64,000 bases of DNA from Bifidobacterium choloepi (GCF_010667615.1 NZ_VYSG01000001.1:682001-746000); one strand, 5' to 3'; positions 32,466-42,114 are shown, counted from the stretch's first letter. A program made the numbers and translations. The notes: generated by a model not told the origin, from the sequence alone.

Positions 32466-33209
32466 TCACTTCTTCTGGCCCTGGGCGGCGACGGCGGCGG
32501 CGCCGGCGGCGGCGGCCTCCGGATCCAGGTACTCGCCACCCTTCTTGATCGGCTTCATGTTCTCGTCAAGCTCGTAGACGAGCGGCATGGCGGTCGGGAT
32601 GTTGACCTTGGCGATCTCGTCCTCGGTCAGGCCGTCGAGCATCTTGACGATGGCGCGCAGCGAGTTGCCGTGGGCGGCGATCATGACGGTCTTGCCGGAC
32701 TTGAGCTCCGGGACGATCTCGGAATCCCAGTACGGCTGCACGCGGGCGACGACGTCGGCGAGGCACTCGGCTTCCGGAACCGGATCGCCGGCGTAGCGCG
32801 GATCGTTGTTCTGCGCGTACTGATCGTTCGGATCGATCTCGGGCGGCGGCGTGGCGTAGGAACGGCGCCACAGCATGAACTTCTCGTCGCCGTACTCCTC
32901 GCGGATCTCGGTCTTGTTCTTGCCCTGCAGGGCGCCGTAGTGACGCTCGTTGAGGCGCCAATCACGCTTGACCGGAATCCACAGGCGATCGGCCTCGTCG
33001 AGGGCGATGTTGGCGGTGTTGATCGAACGACGCAGCAGCGACGTGAAGACGATGTCCGGCAGGACATTCTTTTCCTTGAGCAGGCGGCCGCCGTTCTTGG
33101 CTTCCTCGACACCCTGTTCGGTCAGCGGGACGTCCACCCAGCCGGTGAACTGATTGGTCTTGTTCCATGCGCTCTGACCATGTCGGAGCAGTACTAGTTT
33201 GTAAGTCAT
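32466..33209 (-). CDS. gpmA: 2,3-bisphosphoglycerate-dependent phosphoglycerate mutase
   Basis: A 247-residue glycolytic enzyme interconverting 3- and 2-phosphoglycerate. [20 protein letters not shown] holds the phosphorylated His, [11 protein letters not shown] and [15 protein letters not shown] bind substrate, and [15 protein letters not shown] supplies the second His. The C-terminus is Ala/Gln-rich. The ATG at 33209 follows TAGACT by 7 nt and has no binding site: a leaderless message whose -10 box includes the menA-like stop codon. The gpmA-phoU-SenX3 neighbourhood resembles mycobacteria. Confidence 0.96.
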   Translation of the reverse strand: MTYKLVLLRHGQSAWNKTNQFTGWVDVPLTEQGVEEAKNGGRLLKEKNVLPDIVFTSLLRRSINTANIALDEADRLWIPVKRDWRLNERHYGALQGKNKTEIREEYGDEKFMLWRRSYATPPPEIDPNDQYAQNNDPRYAGDPVPEAECLADVVARVQPYWDSEIVPELKSGKTVMIAAHGNSLRAIVKMLDGLTEDEIAKVNIPTAMPLVYELDENMKPIKKGGEYLDPEAAAAGAAAVAAQGQKK

Positions 33210-33216
33210 GGCCAAC

Positions 33217-33222
33217 AGTCTA
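33217..33222 (-). promoter_or_regulatory. -10 box of leaderless gpmA transcript, overlapping the upstream stop codon
   Basis: TAGACT, seven bases, then ATG. The TAG is the stop codon of the prenyltransferase gene. Confidence 0.55.
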
Positions 33223-34197
33223 CAGGGCCAAGAAGACGATTGACAGCGCCAATGCCAACGCGCTGAACGACGCCGTCGGCAGCGCCCGCCTCCACTCCTT
33301 GTGATGCACGGCGACTATGGCGCGGACGAGCAGCTCTATCGTGAGAATCGTGCCCAATAGCGACAGCATGAACCACACGACCGAGCCGAAGATTTCCGTG
33401 AAGCCGGCGACGGCGAGGTTGCACCACGGCAGCAGCACGAGGACGATGACGAGGCCGAGCAGCAATTCGAGGCAGATCCTGCCGCGATCCTCGCCGAGCA
33501 TGACCATCCCCGTCCTCTTGCCGGCCGCCTCGTCGGCCTCGCAGTCGCGCAGGTTGTTCACCGAGAGCACGGCGACGGCAATGAAGCCGACAGTCGCCGC
33601 GAAATACCAGTCGATGAACATCGTCGTGCCGGTCAGCGCATAGACGGTGCCGAGCACGGCGACGAGGCCGAAGAACACGAACACGGCAAGCTCGCCGAAC
33701 CCGTGATATCCGTACGGATGCCGGCCTCCGACGTAGAACCAGCCGGCCGCCACGCAGCAGGCGCCGACCAGCAGCAGCCACCAGTGTCCGCTGACGGCCG
33801 CCACGCCGACGCCGGCGAGGCAAGCGATCGCGGCGTTGCCGGCCGCCGCCGCCAGCACCGCTCGCGGGCTGACGCCGGACGCGACGAGCCGCGGGTAGGC
33901 CGCAGCCCGGGATTCCCTGTCGGTGTCGGTGCCGCGAATGCCGTCGCTGTAGTCGTTGGCAAAATTCGCGGCGATCTGCAGGAAGACGGCGACGGCGAGG
34001 CACAGCGCGGCAATGGCCCAGAAACGGCCCTCGGCATGCAGGCGGACGGCGGAGGGGGCGAGGTCGGCGAGGCCGACGCCGGCCGACGGCCCGTAGACGG
34101 CGCGGGCGTGCGCGAGCGACGCGCCGATGACGACCGGCGCCACGCCGAGCGGCAGCGTCCGCAGTCGCATGCCGGACAAATATTGACGAAGATTCAC
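33220..34197 (-). CDS. menA: MenA/UbiA-like prenyltransferase
   Basis: A 325-residue membrane protein with about eight helices and both UbiA motifs: [17 protein letters not shown] (N-D-x2-D-x4-D) and a second acidic motif [28 protein letters not shown] near the start is typical of 1,4-dihydroxy-2-naphthoate octaprenyltransferase. The start is a GTG at 34197, 7 nt after TACAAT, so the message is probably leaderless. No other menaquinone gene is in the window, and bifidobacteria generally do not respire, so the acceptor is uncertain. Confidence 0.85.
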   Translation of the reverse strand: MNLRQYLSGMRLRTLPLGVAPVVIGASLAHARAVYGPSAGVGLADLAPSAVRLHAEGRFWAIAALCLAVAVFLQIAANFANDYSDGIRGTDTDRESRAAAYPRLVASGVSPRAVLAAAAGNAAIACLAGVGVAAVSGHWWLLLVGACCVAAGWFYVGGRHPYGYHGFGELAVFVFFGLVAVLGTVYALTGTTMFIDWYFAATVGFIAVAVLSVNNLRDCEADEAAGKRTGMVMLGEDRGRICLELLLGLVIVLVLLPWCNLAVAGFTEIFGSVVWFMLSLLGTILTIELLVRAIVAVHHKEWRRALPTASFSALALALSIVFLAL

Positions 34198-34204
34198 GCT
34201 GCCG

Positions 34205-34210
34205 ATTGTA
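34205..34210 (-). promoter_or_regulatory. -10 box of leaderless prenyltransferase transcript
   Basis: TACAAT, seven bases, then the GTG start at 34197. Confidence 0.6.
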
Positions 34211-34256
34211 GCCGCCGGATCGTCACCCGCCAGCGGACTGCCAGAACAACCCAAAA

Positions 34257-34297
34257 GACGTCACAAACCCGGGCCGAAAGCTCGGGTTCGTGACGTC
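34257..34297. terminator. GACGTCACAAACCCGGG family palindrome, copy 6
   Basis: GACGTCAC-AACCCGGGC...GCTCGGGTT-GTGACGTC with loop CGAAA and a few mismatches. It lies between the membrane protein stop (34336) and the prenyltransferase promoter. Confidence 0.72.
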
Positions 34298-34335
34298 TTA
34301 TCGGGTATTGGGAGTACCGACCGGAGTGCCGGAAC

Positions 34336-35760
34336 TCACTCGTGCTCTTCGGAGCCGTCGGAGGACGGGCGGTTGGCCGGGGCGTCCGGATCGGTCGCGG
34401 CGTACTGCGGCTGCTCGGGGTTCGTCGGCTCGACGACGATGGCCTCGGCGGTCACTTCTTCCTCGGCGACCGGCTGGGCGGCCGGCTGCTGCTGGGCGGC
34501 CGGCTGCGCGTAGGCGCCGGTGTTCTGGACGTAGCCCTGACCGGCGGCCTGCTGCGGCTGCTGCGCGGCGGTACCCTGCTGGACCGGCTGCGGCGCATAG
34601 CCCTCGATCCGCTCCTCGCGACGCTCGGTGGCGGCGGCTTCCGGAGCGTAGTCGTTCGGCAGGTACTGGCCGTTCGAGTACTGGAAGCCGATGTTGTCGG
34701 CGTACTGCTGCGGCGTGACCGGCGTCGTGGCCGGCTGCGGCGCGTTCGTGTACATCGCGGCGTTGTACTGGAAGCCGACCTGGTTCGGATTGACCGGCGC
34801 GGCGGGCGCCTTCTTCGACTGGACCTCGTTGTACTCGGCGACGATCGTGCCGATGAGCAGCAGGATCGCGGCGATGATGATCAGCCATGCGCCGGCCGAG
34901 AACGAGTAGGTGTACGTGTAGCCGGTGAGCGACGACGAGGTCGACGATCCGGTCGACGAGCCGCTCAGCATGTACTTGGCGCCGAGTTCGGCGACGGTGT
35001 AGATCATCAGGAAGTCGAGCATGATCGTGACGGTCAGCGCCGAGACGTTCTGCTTGATGACGGAGAGCACCGAAACGGCGACGAGGCCGATCAGGATGAC
35101 CCACGCGATGCCGGTTTCGAGCGTCATCAGGCTCGCCGACGCGGACTGCGTGGTGCCGCCGGTCGAGTAGCCGAAGATCGACGTGCCACCGGTCGTCAGC
35201 GTGGCCTGGATGAACGGGACGAAGATGCCGATCAGGCCAACGATCGCGCCGATGATCGTAATCAGCGCGCCGTAGTCGAACTCCTGTCCGGCAACGGTGA
35301 CGCTACGCTGGCCACCTTGAAAATTTCCGCGGCCCTTGCGTCCCGTGGCGTTCGGCGGCGTCATGCCCGGCGCGCCGGCCGGCTGGCCGCCCTGCATCGG
35401 CTGCGCGTAGCGCTGGCCGTCCTGGCCGCCCTGCATCGGCGCGGCCTGCGGGGCCTGCGCGGTCTGGGCCTGCGCGGCCGGTGCGCCCTGCACCGGCTGC
35501 TGGGTCGACGCGTCGGCGGTGCCGCTCGCGGCATCGCCCTGCATCGGCTGCTGTGCGCCGGCACCGGCCTGCGGCACCGTCACCGGCTCGATCTCGGTCT
35601 GGTTCTCGAAGTCGCCGGTCGGCACGACGGGCTCGGCGGTGTCGCCGGCGGCCTCGTCACTGGTCACCGTCTCGGTCACCGTTTCGGTCTCCTCGACGAC
35701 TTCGTTCTCGCCATCGGGTCCGGCATTGCGGGTGGGATCGTTCTTGCTGTCCTGATCCAT
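34336..35760 (-). CDS. Pro/Gln-rich membrane protein of unknown function
   Basis: A 474-residue protein. About 165 N-terminal residues are disordered and rich in Glu, Thr, Ala, Gln and Pro (repeats such as QPMQGG). Four hydrophobic helices follow (starting ALITIIGAIVGLIGIFVPF, GIAWVILIGLVAVSVL, LTVTIMLDFLMIY, GAWLIIIAAILLLIG), then about 150 disordered residues with VGFQYNAAMY/IGFQYSNGQY repeats. GGAGGAGGGG precedes the ATG. It resembles DUF4352-less actinobacterial PQ-rich membrane proteins only in composition; no family is recognised. It sits between lysS and the prenyltransferase gene on the same strand. Confidence 0.72.
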   Translation of the reverse strand: MDQDSKNDPTRNAGPDGENEVVEETETVTETVTSDEAAGDTAEPVVPTGDFENQTEIEPVTVPQAGAGAQQPMQGDAASGTADASTQQPVQGAPAAQAQTAQAPQAAPMQGGQDGQRYAQPMQGGQPAGAPGMTPPNATGRKGRGNFQGGQRSVTVAGQEFDYGALITIIGAIVGLIGIFVPFIQATLTTGGTSIFGYSTGGTTQSASASLMTLETGIAWVILIGLVAVSVLSVIKQNVSALTVTIMLDFLMIYTVAELGAKYMLSGSSTGSSTSSSLTGYTYTYSFSAGAWLIIIAAILLLIGTIVAEYNEVQSKKAPAAPVNPNQVGFQYNAAMYTNAPQPATTPVTPQQYADNIGFQYSNGQYLPNDYAPEAAATERREERIEGYAPQPVQQGTAAQQPQQAAGQGYVQNTGAYAQPAAQQQPAAQPVAEEEVTAEAIVVEPTNPEQPQYAATDPDAPANRPSSDGSEEHE

Positions 35761-35942
35761 GGCCCCTCCTCCTGAAGTACGAATCGTTCCAAGTTTTCCG
35801 CCGGTCGCGCCTGGCGACGTCGGCGGTTCCCTCTTGCGTTACAAGCAACGATAGTGGTTTTCGGCTGGGAAAGAGCTGAAAAACAACGATTTCGGCGAAA
35901 AATGGAACGATTCACAGCAAATTGTCAGGAAGCGAGCCCGAA

Positions 35943-35980
35943 TATCACAAGACCCGAGCTCGAGGCTCGGGTCCGTGACA
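35943..35980. terminator. family palindrome after lysS, copy 7
   Basis: ATCAC-AGACCCGAGC...GCTCGGGTCCGTGACA, a degenerate member located 26 bp after the lysS stop on the minus strand. Confidence 0.65.
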
Positions 35981-36005
35981 TCAACAGGAAGAGATCGGCA
36001 CAAAA

Positions 36006-37715
36006 TCAGCCGACGAGCGGCTTGACCAGCGGGAACGTGATCGTCTCGCGGATCGTGGCGCCGGTCAGCGCGATCAGCAGGCGGTCGATGCCCATGCCCA
36101 TGCCGCCGGCCGGCGGCATGCCGACGCCGAGCGCCTCGAGGAAGTCCTCGTCGATGTCGCAGGCTTCCTCGTCGCCGGCGAGCGCGTCCTTGGCCTGCGC
36201 GACGAAGCGTTCGCGCTGGACGACCGGATCGTTGAGCTCCGAGTAGCCGGTGGCGAGCTCGAAGCCGCGCACGTACAGGTCCCACTTCTCGACGACGCCC
36301 GGAATGGAGCGGTGCGCCTTGACGAGCGGCGACGTCTCGACCGGGAAGTCGCGCACGAACGTCGGCTCGTAGAGCTTGTCCTCGTAGAAGTGCTCCCACA
36401 GGTGCTCGACGAGCTTGCCGTGGTTCTCGACGTCGTCGCGCTCGACGCCGAGCCTGTCGGCGATGGCGCCGAGGTGCTCGACCGACGTTTCCGGCGTGAT
36501 CTCCTCGCCGAGGGCTTCGGACAGCGAGCCGTACATGCTCATCGTCTTCCATTCGCCGCCGAGTTCGTACTCGGTGCCGTCGAGCAGCGTGACCTTCGTC
36601 GTGCCGAAGACATCCATCGCCGTCTTCTGGACGAGTTCCTTGGTGAGCGCGGCGATCGTGTCGTAGTTGCCGTACGCCTGGTAGGCCTCGACCATCGTGA
36701 ACTCCGGGGCGTGCGTGGCGTCGACGCCCTCGTTGCGGAAGTCGCGGTTGATCTCGAAGACGCGGTCGATGCCGCCGACGAGGCAGCGCTTGAGGAACAG
36801 TTCCGGCGCGATGCGCAGGTACAGGTCAAGGTCGAACGCGTTCATGTGCGTCGTGAACGGGCGGGCCGCGGCGCCGCCGTGGACGGTCTGCAGCATCGGC
36901 GTCTCGACTTCCATGAAGTCGTGCGCCTCGAACGTGTGGCGCAGGCTGGAGACGGCCTTCGAGCGGTTGCGCACCATGTTGCGGATGCGCTCGTCGGCGA
37001 TCATGCCGATGTACGGCTTGCGGGTGCGGGTGTCCTCGTTGAGTTCCTTGTGCAGCGCCGGCAGCGGCTGCAGCGCCTTCGAGGCGATCTTCCAGTCGTT
37101 GGCGAAGACGGACAGCTCGCCGGTCTTCGACGCGACGATCTTGCCGTGCAGGAACAGGTGGTCGCCGAGGTCGACGAGCTGCTTGAACTGCTTGAGCGAG
37201 TCGGCGCCGACGACCTTCTTCGAGATCATGCCCTGGATCTTCGTGCCGTCGCCGGCCGACAGCTGCACGAAGCACAGGCCGCCGGCGTTGCGGATGAACA
37301 GCACGCGGCCGGCGATGCCGACCTCGTCTTCCGTCTCGGCGCCCGGTTCCAGCGTCAGGTTGCCGTCGGCGTCTTCGTAGCGCTTGCGGACGTTCTCGAT
37401 GGTGTCGGTCACGTCGAGCGTCACCGGATAGGGATTGACGCCGTCGCGCAGCATCATCGCGCGCTTGGCGACGCGCATCTGCACCTGCTCGGGGTGGCCG
37501 AGCGGGCCGAACTCGCCGTTGCTCGGGTCCACGGCCTCGTCGAGCGTCGCGTCGTCGTTGATCTTCTGCGCAATCGCCGCGTCCTGCTGCAGCAGCATTT
37601 CGGCGTGCTCGACGGTGCTCATCGTATTCATGAACGTGGCCGTGTCTTCTTCCACGGCCTCGGTCTCTTCGTTGTTCAGATTCTCTTCAATCTGGGATTC
37701 TCGGGTCTCGTCCAT
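36006..37715 (-). CDS. lysS: lysyl-tRNA synthetase, class II
   Basis: A 569-residue synthetase. An acidic N-terminal extension of about 85 residues precedes the OB-fold anticodon-binding domain (VGIAGRVLFIRNAGGLCFVQ region). The catalytic core has motif 2 NRDFRNEGVDATHAPEFTMVE and motif 3 GMGIDRLLIALTGATIRET. It is longer than E. coli LysS (about 505) because of the extension. The ATG at 37715 is 8 nt after TACACT with no binding site, another leaderless candidate. The gene lies downstream of the second palindromic array. Confidence 0.96.
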   Translation of the reverse strand: MDETRESQIEENLNNEETEAVEEDTATFMNTMSTVEHAEMLLQQDAAIAQKINDDATLDEAVDPSNGEFGPLGHPEQVQMRVAKRAMMLRDGVNPYPVTLDVTDTIENVRKRYEDADGNLTLEPGAETEDEVGIAGRVLFIRNAGGLCFVQLSAGDGTKIQGMISKKVVGADSLKQFKQLVDLGDHLFLHGKIVASKTGELSVFANDWKIASKALQPLPALHKELNEDTRTRKPYIGMIADERIRNMVRNRSKAVSSLRHTFEAHDFMEVETPMLQTVHGGAAARPFTTHMNAFDLDLYLRIAPELFLKRCLVGGIDRVFEINRDFRNEGVDATHAPEFTMVEAYQAYGNYDTIAALTKELVQKTAMDVFGTTKVTLLDGTEYELGGEWKTMSMYGSLSEALGEEITPETSVEHLGAIADRLGVERDDVENHGKLVEHLWEHFYEDKLYEPTFVRDFPVETSPLVKAHRSIPGVVEKWDLYVRGFELATGYSELNDPVVQRERFVAQAKDALAGDEEACDIDEDFLEALGVGMPPAGGMGMGIDRLLIALTGATIRETITFPLVKPLVG

Positions 37716-37723
37716 AAGTTCAC

Positions 37724-37729
37724 AGTGTA
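37724..37729 (-). promoter_or_regulatory. -10 box of leaderless lysS transcript
   Basis: TACACT, eight bases, then ATG. Confidence 0.5.
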
Positions 37730-37787
37730 TCGCCGCGCCACTACCAACCGGACAGGAACGATTCATGCGACCATTTCCCGTTCCGCC

Positions 37788-38200
37788 AGACGTTACGAAT
37801 CGTCCCGTTCGCCGCTCGCCGGAAAATTTGTAACGATTCTCGCCCCGGAATCGTTATGAATTATTCCGGTCGTCGCCCATCGGAAAATTTGTAACGATTC
37901 TCGCCCAGGAATCGTTACGAACAATTCCAGCCGCCGCCCATCGGAAAATTCGTAACGATTCCCGCCCTCAAATCGTTACAAACAATTCCAGCGGCCGCCC
38001 GTCGGAAAATTCGTAACGATTCCCGGCCGCCAAACGTTACAAATTCTTCCGTTCTCCTCCCATCGGAATATCCGTAACGATTTCCGGCCCGCAACTGTTA
38101 CAGATCGGCCGAATCGTCGTCGATCGGAAAAAATAGAACGATTCTCGCCCAATAATCGTTATCATTTTTTCCGGCCAGCATTCAGCGGAAAATTCGTAAC
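37788..38200. repeat. palindromic tandem array 2: exact 61-bp period
   Basis: Unit starts (CGGAAAAT-like) are at 37820, 37881, 37942, 38003, 38064, 38125 and 38186, each 61 bp apart; the last is truncated and a degenerate half-unit precedes the first. A unit reads GGAA-AT-TTGTAACGATTC, about 8 bases, then GAATCGTTACGAA-CAA-TTCC, an imperfect dyad of about 20 bp per arm, followed by a GC-rich linker of about 14 bp. Middle units are best conserved and outer ones decayed. It lies in the divergent lysS-GH2 region. The 61-bp period is not a multiple of three, so it is not a coding repeat. Confidence 0.93.
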
Positions 38201-38493
38201 ACCCCCTTCGTCGGGATACCCAACCGAACGGCATCAAGTAAACACAACGCAACACGCTGTACAGTTTGACTTGGATTTTCGACAGCTCCACAATGATGGC
38301 GCCATTTTGGTAAAGCGCCCTTACAAAGAGGCCTTTTACCACCGTTTTGCAACGCCGCAATGCCATGAATGGCACCGTCCCGGACCGGGCGGAAACACTG
38401 TCGCCACAGCAGCTTCGACGATGATGCTCCCGAGGCCGTCCGGAGCGGTAGATGCAATGAAGCACACCAACCACCATCAACGAAGAAGTTGCA
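38201..38493. promoter_or_regulatory. upstream region of the GH2/symporter operon
   Basis: A -35-like TTGACT (38266-38271), 17-bp spacer and CACAAT (38289-38294) form the best candidate promoter. Just downstream, GGTAAAG...CTTTTACC around 38310-38342 is a dyad with a gap of about 18 bp that could be an operator for a sugar-responsive repressor. No regulator gene is adjacent. Confidence 0.4.
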
Positions 38494-40389
38494 ATGACCA
38501 CCACAGAAGCGGCATCCATGCCGAAGTTGAGCAAGGAGATCGAGGACCGGCTGCGGTACCCGAATCCCCAGTGCATCCGCACGAACTGGGTCGACCTCGA
38601 CGGCGAATGGGAGTTCTATCTTCCGCCATCCTCCTCCCCCGTTCCCGACGGCGCCGGCAACAACGCGCTGTTCGACGACCCGGCGACGCTCGCGGCCGTC
38701 AATTCCGTCGAGTTCCCGGAATTCGACCGCACGATCACCGTCCCGTATAGCTACACGTTCCCGAAGTCCGGCGTGAAGGAGCCGGCCTATCATCCCGTTG
38801 TCTGGTACCGGCGCGGGTTCGCGCTCGATCCGCGGCCCGCAAGGCGGTACATGCTGCATTTCGAGGCCGTCGACTACGCCTGCGACGTCTGGATCAACGG
38901 CCACCACGTCGGCTCGCACCGCGGCGGCATGACACCGTTCATGTTCGACATCACGCCGTACCTGGCGGCACGTGACGGCGACGATTCGTCCGCCACGGTC
39001 TCCAACGAGATCGTCGTCAAGGCCGTCGACTTCAACAGGCCCGACCAGCCGCTCGGCAAGCAGTCGTGGAAAGACACGAACTTCGCCTGCTGGTACACGA
39101 GGACGATCGGCATCTGGCAGAGCGTGTGGATCGAGGAGGTCGGCGCCACCTATCTCGCCGACTTCGTCATGACGCCGCACGTCGCCGACTCGAAGCTGTC
39201 CGTCGACGCCGAACTCGACGACCTGAAGAACGCGTCGCTGCGCTACCGCGTTACCTTCCACGGCGAGCCGGTAGCCGATGGCGCCGTCTCGTTCACCGGC
39301 GGACGCGCCCGCTTCGACATCCCGATGCAGGACTGGCACGCCGACACCGGCATCCGCACATGGAGTCCGGAAACGCCGGATCTCTACGACATCGACTTCG
39401 ACGTCGTCGTCGACGGCGAGACCGTCGACAGTGTCTCGAGCTACTTCGGCATGCGCGACATCTCCGTCGACGACGGCCTGGTCTTCCTCAACGACCAGAA
39501 GTACTACATGAAGCTGCTGCTCAACCAGGGCTACTATCACGACGGCGGCCTGACCGGCACGGCGGCCGAAGTCGCCGGCGACATCGAGAAGATGAAGGCG
39601 ATGGGCTTCAACGGCAACCGCATCCACCAGAAGCTCGAGAGCCACCGCGCGCTCTACCTGTGCGACGCACTCGGCTTCATCGCGTGGGCGGAGTTCCCGA
39701 GCGGCTACGAGTTCGGCCCGACTCTCGTCGGCAACATCGAACGCGAGTTGCCGGCCTACCTCGCCAAGCACGTCAACCATCCGGCCGTCTTCGCCTACGT
39801 CCTGATGAACGAGTCGTGGGGCGTCTTCGATATCGTCCACAGCAAGCGGCAGCAGGACTTCGTCAACTCGCTGTACTGGCAGGCGAAGGCCTACGATCCT
39901 TCCCGCCTCGTCATCGGCAACGACGGCTACGAGCAGGTCATGACCGACGTGTGCACGCTGCACGACTACAACGCCGACGCCGACGACCTGCTGAAGACCT
40001 ACGAGGGCCGCGAACAGGAGGTCAAGGACGGCGCACCGTCGCCGATGTCCGGCAGGCGGGCGTGCTGCCCCGGCTACCGGCATCTCGACGTGCCGCTGAT
40101 GATCACCGAATACGGCGGTGTGGCCTACGAGACCGACGGACACCAGTCCGATTCGTGGGGCTACGGCGACCGCATCGCCACGCCGGACGAGGTCGTCGCG
40201 CAGATTCGCGCGCTGACGAAGGCCGTCATGGACATCGACTACTGCGTCGGCTTCTGCTACACGCAGACGACCGACGTCGAGCAGGAAGTCAACGGCCTGC
40301 TCGACCACGCCCACGACTACAAGTTCGACCCGCAGGAGATCCGCAAGATCATGTTGTCGGGTCAGACCTACGGCTACGTCAAGGTCTGA
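38494..40389 (+). CDS. glycoside hydrolase family 2 enzyme, copy A
   Basis: A 631-residue cytoplasmic beta-glycosidase. The N-terminal sugar-binding jelly roll (about 30-220) has the CDVWINGHHVGSHRGGMTPF block. An immunoglobulin-like domain follows, then a TIM barrel with acid/base E440 in VLMNESWG and nucleophile E539 in MITEYGGVAY. There is no signal peptide, so it must act on imported substrate. GAAGAAG precedes the ATG. The following GPH symporter (181 bp downstream, same strand) is the likely importer. Specificity (galactoside, glucuronide, mannoside or other) cannot be read from the sequence. Confidence 0.92.
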   Translation: MTTTEAASMPKLSKEIEDRLRYPNPQCIRTNWVDLDGEWEFYLPPSSSPVPDGAGNNALFDDPATLAAVNSVEFPEFDRTITVPYSYTFPKSGVKEPAYHPVVWYRRGFALDPRPARRYMLHFEAVDYACDVWINGHHVGSHRGGMTPFMFDITPYLAARDGDDSSATVSNEIVVKAVDFNRPDQPLGKQSWKDTNFACWYTRTIGIWQSVWIEEVGATYLADFVMTPHVADSKLSVDAELDDLKNASLRYRVTFHGEPVADGAVSFTGGRARFDIPMQDWHADTGIRTWSPETPDLYDIDFDVVVDGETVDSVSSYFGMRDISVDDGLVFLNDQKYYMKLLLNQGYYHDGGLTGTAAEVAGDIEKMKAMGFNGNRIHQKLESHRALYLCDALGFIAWAEFPSGYEFGPTLVGNIERELPAYLAKHVNHPAVFAYVLMNESWGVFDIVHSKRQQDFVNSLYWQAKAYDPSRLVIGNDGYEQVMTDVCTLHDYNADADDLLKTYEGREQEVKDGAPSPMSGRRACCPGYRHLDVPLMITEYGGVAYETDGHQSDSWGYGDRIATPDEVVAQIRALTKAVMDIDYCVGFCYTQTTDVEQEVNGLLDHAHDYKFDPQEIRKIMLSGQTYGYVKV

Positions 40390-40404
40390 CCCGGACGCTT
40401 CCCG

Positions 40405-40444
40405 CTAGCCGGAGCCTTCCCAAGGCTGCGTCGGCGCCGGCTAG
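40405..40444 (+). terminator. hairpin between GH2 copy A and the symporter
   Basis: CTAGCCGG-AGCCTT and AAGGCT...CCGGCTAG form a two-part stem with a 9-base bulge, 15 bp after the GH2 stop. It may attenuate or stabilise rather than fully terminate, because the next gene is on the same strand. Confidence 0.5.
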
Positions 40445-40570
40445 TGGACCGGACATCCCCTCTTCCATCATCACGAACGTGCCGGCTTGCCAGCACGCGG
40501 GCGCGAGCTCGCCCCGATGACGGGCGAATCGTTCCATTTTTCCAAACCCAACCCAGAAAAGAACAGAATC

Positions 40571-42058
40571 ATGACCAGTTCAACGACAACGACGTCGTTG
40601 CCTGCTCCGTCCGCCAGCGGCGACGTGAGCAACGACCAGAGCAACAAGAACGACAAGGTGACGGTGAAGGAGTACGCGGCGTACTTCTGCTACGGCTTCG
40701 GCCAGTGCTTCAGCTACGGCATCATCGGCAGCTTCATCCTGATCTACTACACCGACGTTGTCGGCATCTCGTCGGCGATCGCGAGCGCCATCTTCCTGAT
40801 CGCCCGACTGTGGGACGCGATCTTCGACCCGCTGGTGTCCGGCTTCATGGACTCCCGCGCGCCGAGGAAGAGCGGCAAGTTCCGTCGCTGGATGAAGATC
40901 GCGCCGATCTTCGTCGTCGTCGCGACGATCTGCTGCTTCATCAACCCGGGCATCTCGCTGACCGGCAAGATCGTGTTCTGCGGCGCCACCTACATCCTGT
41001 GGGGAACTTGCTATGCGTTCTCCGACATTCCGTTCTGGTCGATGTCGACCGTCATGTCCCGCAACCGCCAGACTCGTACCGACCTGGTGACCATCGCCAA
41101 TATCGGCGTGTCCGCCGGCATCGGCATGGCCAGCATCATGATGCCGGTCATGCTCGCCCAGTTCGAGAAGAGCCACACGCCGTCGCAGAGCTACCTGATC
41201 GCCGTCGCCATCATGATGCTCGCCGGCTTCATCATCATGGAGTTCGGCTACAAGTTCACGAAGGAGCGCGTCTCGGCGGCCGCCAAGGGCGAAAAGCTGA
41301 CGTTCGGCCAGGTGTTCCAGGCCGCGAAGGCCAACAAGTACATGCTGATGATCCTCGGCGTGTTCTTCCTGAAGTTCTTCATGGAAATGGTCAACAACAT
41401 GATGGTCTACTTCTTCACCTACAACATGGGTGACGCGGACCTCATGACCGGCTTCGGCCTGATCGGCACGTTCAGCGCGCTGACCTACTTCCTGATCCCG
41501 GTGCTGACGCGACGGTACAAGAAGATTTCCATCGTGCGCGTGCTATTCGTCGCCGAGATCATATTCCGTGTCATCTTCTTCTTCGTTGGCTACGCAAACA
41601 CGGCGCTGACGTTCGTGTTCATCGCCATCACGTGGTGCCTGTACAGCATGAGCAACCCGATCCTGTCCGCCATGCTCGCCGAGACGATCGAATATAGCCA
41701 GGTCAAGACCGGCTACCGCGCCGAGGCTGTAGTCTTCGGTGGCCAGACGTTCTCGAGCAAGCTCGCGATCGCGATCGGCGGCGCGACGACCGGCCTGCTG
41801 CTGACGTTCCTCGGCTACCAGCCGAACGCCACGCAGACGCCGGAGACGCTCAAGGGCCTGTTCATCATCATCTCCATCCTGCCGGCCCTCGGCGCACTGC
41901 TCAAGCTGCTCGTGCTGTGGAAGTTCGACTACACGGAGGATGTCTTCAAGAAGTGTCAGCAGATCCTGATCCAGCGCGGCGCCGCTGGCTACGAAACCTC
42001 GTCGGACGACATCCCGTCGGATCCGAAGGACATCCAGGAAGGCATACTCGACGAATAG
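40571..42058 (+). CDS. GPH-family (MelB-like) sugar/cation symporter
   Basis: A 495-residue permease with about 12 membrane helices. After about 30 polar residues it reads EYAAYFCYGFGQCFSYGIIG. The diagnostic GPH motif between helices 2 and 3 is FLIARLWDAIFDPLVSGFMD, which carries the cation-binding aspartates, followed by RKSGKFRRWM. ETIEYSQVKTGYRAEAVVF matches the late conserved loop. It imports glycosides or oligosaccharides with Na+ or H+. Flanked by two GH2 enzymes, it very likely brings in their substrate. The binding site upstream of the ATG is weak. Confidence 0.92.
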   Translation: MTSSTTTTSLPAPSASGDVSNDQSNKNDKVTVKEYAAYFCYGFGQCFSYGIIGSFILIYYTDVVGISSAIASAIFLIARLWDAIFDPLVSGFMDSRAPRKSGKFRRWMKIAPIFVVVATICCFINPGISLTGKIVFCGATYILWGTCYAFSDIPFWSMSTVMSRNRQTRTDLVTIANIGVSAGIGMASIMMPVMLAQFEKSHTPSQSYLIAVAIMMLAGFIIMEFGYKFTKERVSAAAKGEKLTFGQVFQAAKANKYMLMILGVFFLKFFMEMVNNMMVYFFTYNMGDADLMTGFGLIGTFSALTYFLIPVLTRRYKKISIVRVLFVAEIIFRVIFFFVGYANTALTFVFIAITWCLYSMSNPILSAMLAETIEYSQVKTGYRAEAVVFGGQTFSSKLAIAIGGATTGLLLTFLGYQPNATQTPETLKGLFIIISILPALGALLKLLVLWKFDYTEDVFKKCQQILIQRGAAGYETSSDDIPSDPKDIQEGILDE

Positions 42059-42114
42059 TCGAACGATTCGCACGATCCTTCCTTCTTCTTGATGTCACGA
42101 AACAGAAAAGTACT

